Below are positions 62,662-64,000 of a DNA stretch of 64,000 nt, one piece after another. Within the stretch, counting starts at the first letter, position 1; the number at the start of each line of letters is the position of its first letter. Location: NCBI GenBank assembly GCA_963755435.1, contig CAVWJX010000004.1:124001-188000 (forward strand). The letters run 5' to 3'. The notes under the pieces were generated by a model. That model was given only the letters and a program-made list of their open reading frames with translations. It made no database searches and was not told the DNA's origin. The translations under genes and the position numbers were made by a program. The stretch comes from AP-15 sp963755435 (lineage in GTDB: Bacteria > Pseudomonadota > Alphaproteobacteria > ATCC43930 > CGMCC-115725).

Positions 62662-63432
62662 ATGAACGCAAGCAGAAATTTGTTTTCATTGGGCAATAAA
62701 ACGATTTTGGTGACCGGGGGTACCCGCGGCATTGGAGGCGCCATTTCACTGCGCTTTGCACGAGCGGGTGCTACTGTGATCGCGAATTATCTCCGAAACG
62801 ACCAAGCCGCCGAAAACTTGAGGGCGACCGGCGCGGGGGAAGATTTAGCAATCACGCTGTGTCGTGCAGATCTCACCAACGAAAGAGGGTTGGAACAACT
62901 TGAGCGCCAGTTACAAGAACAGGGTCCCCATCTTTCCGGGTTAGTCCACTGCGCTGCAACCGGAATCCACCGACCAATAAAAGAACTTACCGAGCGCCAT
63001 TTTGACTGGACATTCAAACTCAATGTCCGCGCCTTTTTCAACCTGACCAAGCTTCTTATGCCGCGCTTTTCCGAAGGGTCGAGCATCATCGCGGTTAGTT
63101 CGTGGGGAGCTGTGCGTGCCCTCCCGTCCTACTCGTTGATCGGCTCGTCCAAGGGCGCGCTTGAGGCGCTTGCGCGCCATCTCGCGGTCGATCTGGCGCC
63201 GCGCGGCATCCGCGTTAATATTCTAACGGCAGGGGCGGCGCTGACCGATGCTTGGAAAGCAGTGCCCAACAGCGAAGCGCGTATCGCCGAGACTATTTAC
63301 CGAACTCCGACAGGGCGTTTGGTCACAACTGAGGAAATCGCGTATGGAGCGCAGTTTCTTTGCTCCGATGCGGCCGGAGGGATTATCGGGCATACTCTCG
63401 TTGTTGATGGTGGTGCGGGTATCTCGATATAA
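62662..63432 (+). CDS. FabL-like enoyl-[ACP] reductase (SDR fold)
   Basis: This 256-residue SDR has the NADPH motif TGGTRGIGG (residues 18-26), NVRAFFNLTKLLM, Ser146/147 in AVSSWGA, and Tyr157 and Lys164 in YSLIGSSK. The Tyr-x6-Lys spacing is the mark of FabL (enoyl reductase III) rather than the Tyr-x3-Lys of FabG-type ketoreductases. The text after it (GALEALARHLAVDLAPRGIR) and the ending IIGHTLVVDGGAGISI also fit FabL. It would reduce 2-enoyl-ACP to acyl-ACP. The ATG at 62662 is set by domain start. The ACP gene follows 72 bp later, making a direct substrate link likely. Confidence 0.85.
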   Translation: MNASRNLFSLGNKTILVTGGTRGIGGAISLRFARAGATVIANYLRNDQAAENLRATGAGEDLAITLCRADLTNERGLEQLERQLQEQGPHLSGLVHCAATGIHRPIKELTERHFDWTFKLNVRAFFNLTKLLMPRFSEGSSIIAVSSWGAVRALPSYSLIGSSKGALEALARHLAVDLAPRGIRVNILTAGAALTDAWKAVPNSEARIAETIYRTPTGRLVTTEEIAYGAQFLCSDAAGGIIGHTLVVDGGAGISI

Positions 63433-63504
63433 CCTTACATTCAGAACTCTTCGTCTTCGCTTCGGAGCAATGGCTCGGAACCGGGCGTCACACGGAAGGA
63501 TCAA

Positions 63505-63747
63505 ATGAAGAACACAGAATACATTTTAACACGAGTTCGCGAGGCGTTTGAAGCCGCCTTTGATATCGACCCACTATTGATCTCTATGGAGACCAGTGCG
63601 AGCGATATCCCGGACTGGGACTCTGTGGGCCATCTGTCTCTCGCCGGTGAGTTGGAACAGGCGTTCGAGATCAGCCTGGATGTGGATGAGTTGCTTGAAA
63701 TGGAGAATGTCCGGGAGATTGTGCGCATCATTCAGACGAAGCTTTAA
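63505..63747 (+). CDS. Acyl carrier protein
   Basis: This 80-residue acidic four-helix protein has the phosphopantetheine attachment Ser40 in DWDSVGHLSLAGELEQAF, and the usual end DELLEMENVREIVRII. It is a specialised ACP (D-S-V rather than D-S-L), not the housekeeping acpP, and lies between the FabL-like reductase and an AMP-dependent ligase. It probably holds the acyl chain on which both act. AAGGATC lies before the ATG. Confidence 0.92.
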   Translation: MKNTEYILTRVREAFEAAFDIDPLLISMETSASDIPDWDSVGHLSLAGELEQAFEISLDVDELLEMENVREIVRIIQTKL

Positions 63748-63773
63748 GACAGAGACCCCGAAGACGTGTCACC

Positions 63774-64000
63774 ATGACACCCACCGCCGAATGGAATTTT
63801 GCCGCACGCCTGGTAAAGCGACTCGGACCGTATTCATACTTAATCGATGCGGCCACCGGGCGCACGATTTGCCCGGAGGATTTATCGCGACTGATTGCGG
63901 CGCATGGCGCCTCCTTGATATCGGCTGGCTTGAGGCAGGGCGATCGTGTCGTGATCGGTTGTTCTCTGACTCCCTCCAGCGCATTAGTTTATTTGGGAGC
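63774..64000 (+). CDS. AMP-dependent acyl-CoA/acyl-ACP synthetase, N-terminus (runs off window)
   Basis: The first 75 codons are present: MTPTAEWNFAARLVKRLGPY then SYLIDAATGRTICPEDLSRL, AAHGASLISAGLRQGDRVVI and GCSLTPSSALVYLG. This is the usual N-terminus of ANL-family adenylating enzymes (...L-x-x-x-G-(L/V)-x-x-G-D-R-V). It is 26 bases after the ACP gene. It would load an acyl group onto that ACP (inference). The adenylation motifs lie beyond the right edge. Confidence 0.78.
   Translation, partial: MTPTAEWNFAARLVKRLGPYSYLIDAATGRTICPEDLSRLIAAHGASLISAGLRQGDRVVIGCSLTPSSALVYLG

Overview
The window is high-GC DNA with dense, short-spaced genes, Rieske and TauD-type oxygenases, Flp/Tad pilus proteins, a PEP-CTERM protein, VirD2-type relaxase debris and dispersed palindromes of the kind common in Rhizobiales and Rhodospirillales. 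It most likely comes from the chromosome of an environmental alphaproteobacterium. The genus cannot be fixed from the sequence alone.

Layout. (1) 1-16.3 kb is a catabolic array: isovaleryl-CoA dehydrogenase, YjbQ, a ring-hydroxylating dioxygenase (alpha and beta), an orphan Flp pilin, a VOC protein, two-part oxidoreductases (LLM, ThDP enzyme), dimeric alpha/beta-barrel proteins, two TauD/TfdA dioxygenases, a fumarylacetoacetate-hydrolase-family enzyme, a Rieske ferredoxin, an amidohydrolase and an MFS transporter. (2) 16.5-25.5 kb is mostly cell-envelope: a PEP-CTERM protein behind a sigma-54-like site, a sterol-desaturase-type membrane hydroxylase, a lytic-transglycosylase lipoprotein full of repeats, a three-gene tadG-tadE-tadE set, DUF1326 and a metallo-beta-lactamase-fold hydrolase. 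(3) 25.7-29.4 kb holds a MetE-C-like enzyme, a VOC protein, an unknown exported protein and a frameshifted LLM oxidoreductase. (4) 29.6-39.9 kb is a nitrogen-release locus: gamma-glutamyltransferase, ureD, a formamide module (fmdA, amiS/ureI, fmdB), a fluoride channel with DUF190, then ureABC and ureEFG. A good sigma-54 promoter lies just before ureA, which fits nitrogen (NtrC-type) control.

(5) 40.0-42.8 kb is a decayed integrated element: a broken tyrosine integrase, an IS5 piece, an HTH protein, a phage/plasmid-type protein fused to a serine-recombinase remnant. (6) 43.1-49.5 kb has an amidase, a molybdopterin oxidoreductase cut off by IS21 debris, a GMC oxidoreductase with its gluconate-2-dehydrogenase subunit 3 partner, and a decarboxylase-type amidohydrolase. 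(7) 49.8-60.0 kb is a gene graveyard: truncated or frameshifted DUF1326, DUF2182-FixH, flavin monooxygenase, RibD C-domain, SDR, tautomerase pieces, cupin, NifJ (pyruvate:ferredoxin oxidoreductase), relaxase, mosaic IS21 and IS110. (8) 60.2-64.0 kb is an intact, lower-GC cluster: KAS III-like enzyme, polysaccharide-deacetylase-like protein, FabL-like enoyl reductase, acyl carrier protein and the start of an AMP-dependent acyl ligase. This is the best candidate here for an undescribed acyl-transfer or biosynthetic system.

Several otherwise well-conserved genes in the non-mobile half (ureC, a TauD, an LLM oxidoreductase, a DUF4286-like gene) carry exactly one extra base, often in a G or C run. 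These could be sequencing errors. The lesions at 40-60 kb are larger and mixed (nonsense, deletion, tandem duplication, IS junctions) and look like true decay.
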